Shown: piece by piece, positions 59,634-60,265 of the stretch
Position numbering within the stretch: position 1 is the first letter of the stretch
Layout: each line of letters starts with the position of its first letter
Origin: Bradymonadales bacterium
GTDB lineage: Bacteria > Myxococcota > Bradymonadia > REDH01
Assembly: GCA_947483645.1 (NCBI GenBank)
Contig: CANKLS010000002.1
Location: 1 to 60,265, forward strand
Length of the DNA: 60,265 nucleotides
Direction: 5' to 3'
The notes under the pieces: model-generated
The model's database searches: none
Told to the model about the DNA's origin: nothing
The model's input: the letters and a program-made list of their open reading frames with translations, nothing else
Translations under genes and position numbers: made by a program

Positions 59634-60265
59634 AGCGGGAGTCGGAGCGGCGATGGTGTTGCGGTCCGCTCAAATGGCACGGTCGGGACGGGCAGGGCAA
59701 TGGGGTTCGTAACGGGGGCGAGCAGGGGTGGAAGATCACGCGGGGTGGGGGCGACAGCGATGACCGTCGCGGTGAGCAGAATCTCGCCGTTTCGGACCAC
59801 ATCGAGCCGCTCCGGGAACCAGCCGTTGGCGGCGTCGGCGTAGGTGGCAATGCGCACCATCCAGAGCTTGCCCGCGTGATTGACGGCCCACTCGCGTGGT
59901 CGGGCGATCTCGGTCTCGAGGCCGACCCAGCAGGTCTGGAGGGAGCCGACGCGGTCGACGATGAGGCTCTCGTCTGGGTGGGCGAAGAGGAAGAGGCCGA
60001 GGTGGGTCGCGGGGAGCCGGCAATCGAGCTCGGCGAAGGCGGCGGCGGGGGGTGTCGCGCTCAGTGCGAGTTGGAGAAGGCGAAGCGCGAAGTTCTCGGC
60101 TGCGCTGCCGTTCGCCGTTAGCTCGGCGCCGTCTGCGCCCGTGAGGCGAAGCTGTGCGCTCGACCGCTCAAGTCGCGCGACACGCTGGGTGCCGCCGCGT
60201 TCGAGCCGGAGGTTGGCTGCCACGTCCGGGAGCGCCGCGCGGAAGGTGCCGGCATCGCCGAGGAG
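59630..60265 (-). CDS. Hypothetical protein, 5' end outside window
   Basis: 211 residues visible, frame open to the window edge, so the start lies beyond. The sequence is beta-rich (LFLFAHPDESLIVDRV, WMVRIATYADAANGWF, GEILLTATVIAVA) and ends in a Pro-rich tail. A GTG at 60223 could be a start but continuous coding upstream argues against it. No family recognised. Its stop overlaps the priA start by 4 bp. Confidence 0.55.
   Translation of the reverse strand, partial: LLGDAGTFRAALPDVAANLRLERGGTQRVARLERSSAQLRLTGADGAELTANGSAAENFALRLLQLALSATPPAAAFAELDCRLPATHLGLFLFAHPDESLIVDRVGSLQTCWVGLETEIARPREWAVNHAGKLWMVRIATYADAANGWFPERLDVVRNGEILLTATVIAVAPTPRDLPPLLAPVTNPIALPVPTVPFERTATPSPLRLPL

Overview
This is a G+C-rich, densely packed chromosomal window from a Gram-negative bacterium. 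The gene families point to the Myxococcota/Bradymonadota grade (formerly Deltaproteobacteria): three tandem bactofilins, two large Ser/Thr protein kinases carrying TPR or AAA modules, a zinc-ribbon/FHA protein, a PEGA protein, many lipoproteins, a probable outer-membrane barrel that looks restricted to this grade, and an Mpl ligase. No transposase, integrase, phage gene or CRISPR array was seen. The phylum assignment is inferred from gene families, not measured.

Layout. Bases 1-3307 (+) encode two phospholipase-D-fold proteins, one with a lamin-tail domain, and an e(P4)-like acid phosphatase. Bases 3331-6910 (-) encode a TPR lipoprotein and a predicted outer-membrane barrel. Bases 7007-12847 hold methylmalonyl-CoA epimerase, a PEGA protein, a barrel-like/SppA fusion and a secreted protein. 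Bases 13004-19220 hold phosphofructokinase, a diguanylate cyclase coupled to an FtsB-like protein, and MutS2. Bases 19229-26622 hold a C-terminal-kinase TPR protein, a lipoprotein, PurF, a zinc-ribbon/FHA protein, an O-antigen-ligase-like protein and PyrE. Bases 26624-31167 (-) hold three bactofilins preceded by two small exported proteins, Mpl and a HAD phosphatase. tRNA-Arg(CCG) follows. Bases 31404-36290 hold an acyl-CoA dehydrogenase, an isochorismatase-like hydrolase, GltX with two small followers, and a DCC-family protein.

Bases 36480-41263 form a compact coenzyme F420 locus. cofE-cofD-cofC run forward and cofG-cofH run backward, and the two operons meet tail to tail with a 4-bp overlap. 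After tRNA-Gly(GCC) come a PpiD-like foldase (-) and the elongasome operon mreB-mreC-mreD-PBP2-rodA (+, 43471-49045), then thioredoxin, a C15-like peptidase, a MazG-like pyrophosphohydrolase and a SirB1-like protein. The window ends with a lone receiver protein, a VWA protein, a kinase-AAA-TPR protein, a pseudo-receiver/J-like protein, PriA and an incomplete gene.

Many adjacent genes overlap by 1-4 bp (ATGA, GTGA or TTGA), which suggests translational coupling. Reading the gaps by eye gave a recurrent promoter: TTG-type -35, usually exactly 17 bp, then a C-containing -10 of the form TAnCnT. It lies upstream of both tRNAs and of about ten protein operons, and it helped decide several start codons. 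The parts most worth a second look are the F420 locus, the barrel-like/SppA fusion, the degenerate receiver/J protein with an 18-bp in-frame repeat, the bactofilin-pyrE operon and the palindrome shared by the pfk divergent promoters.
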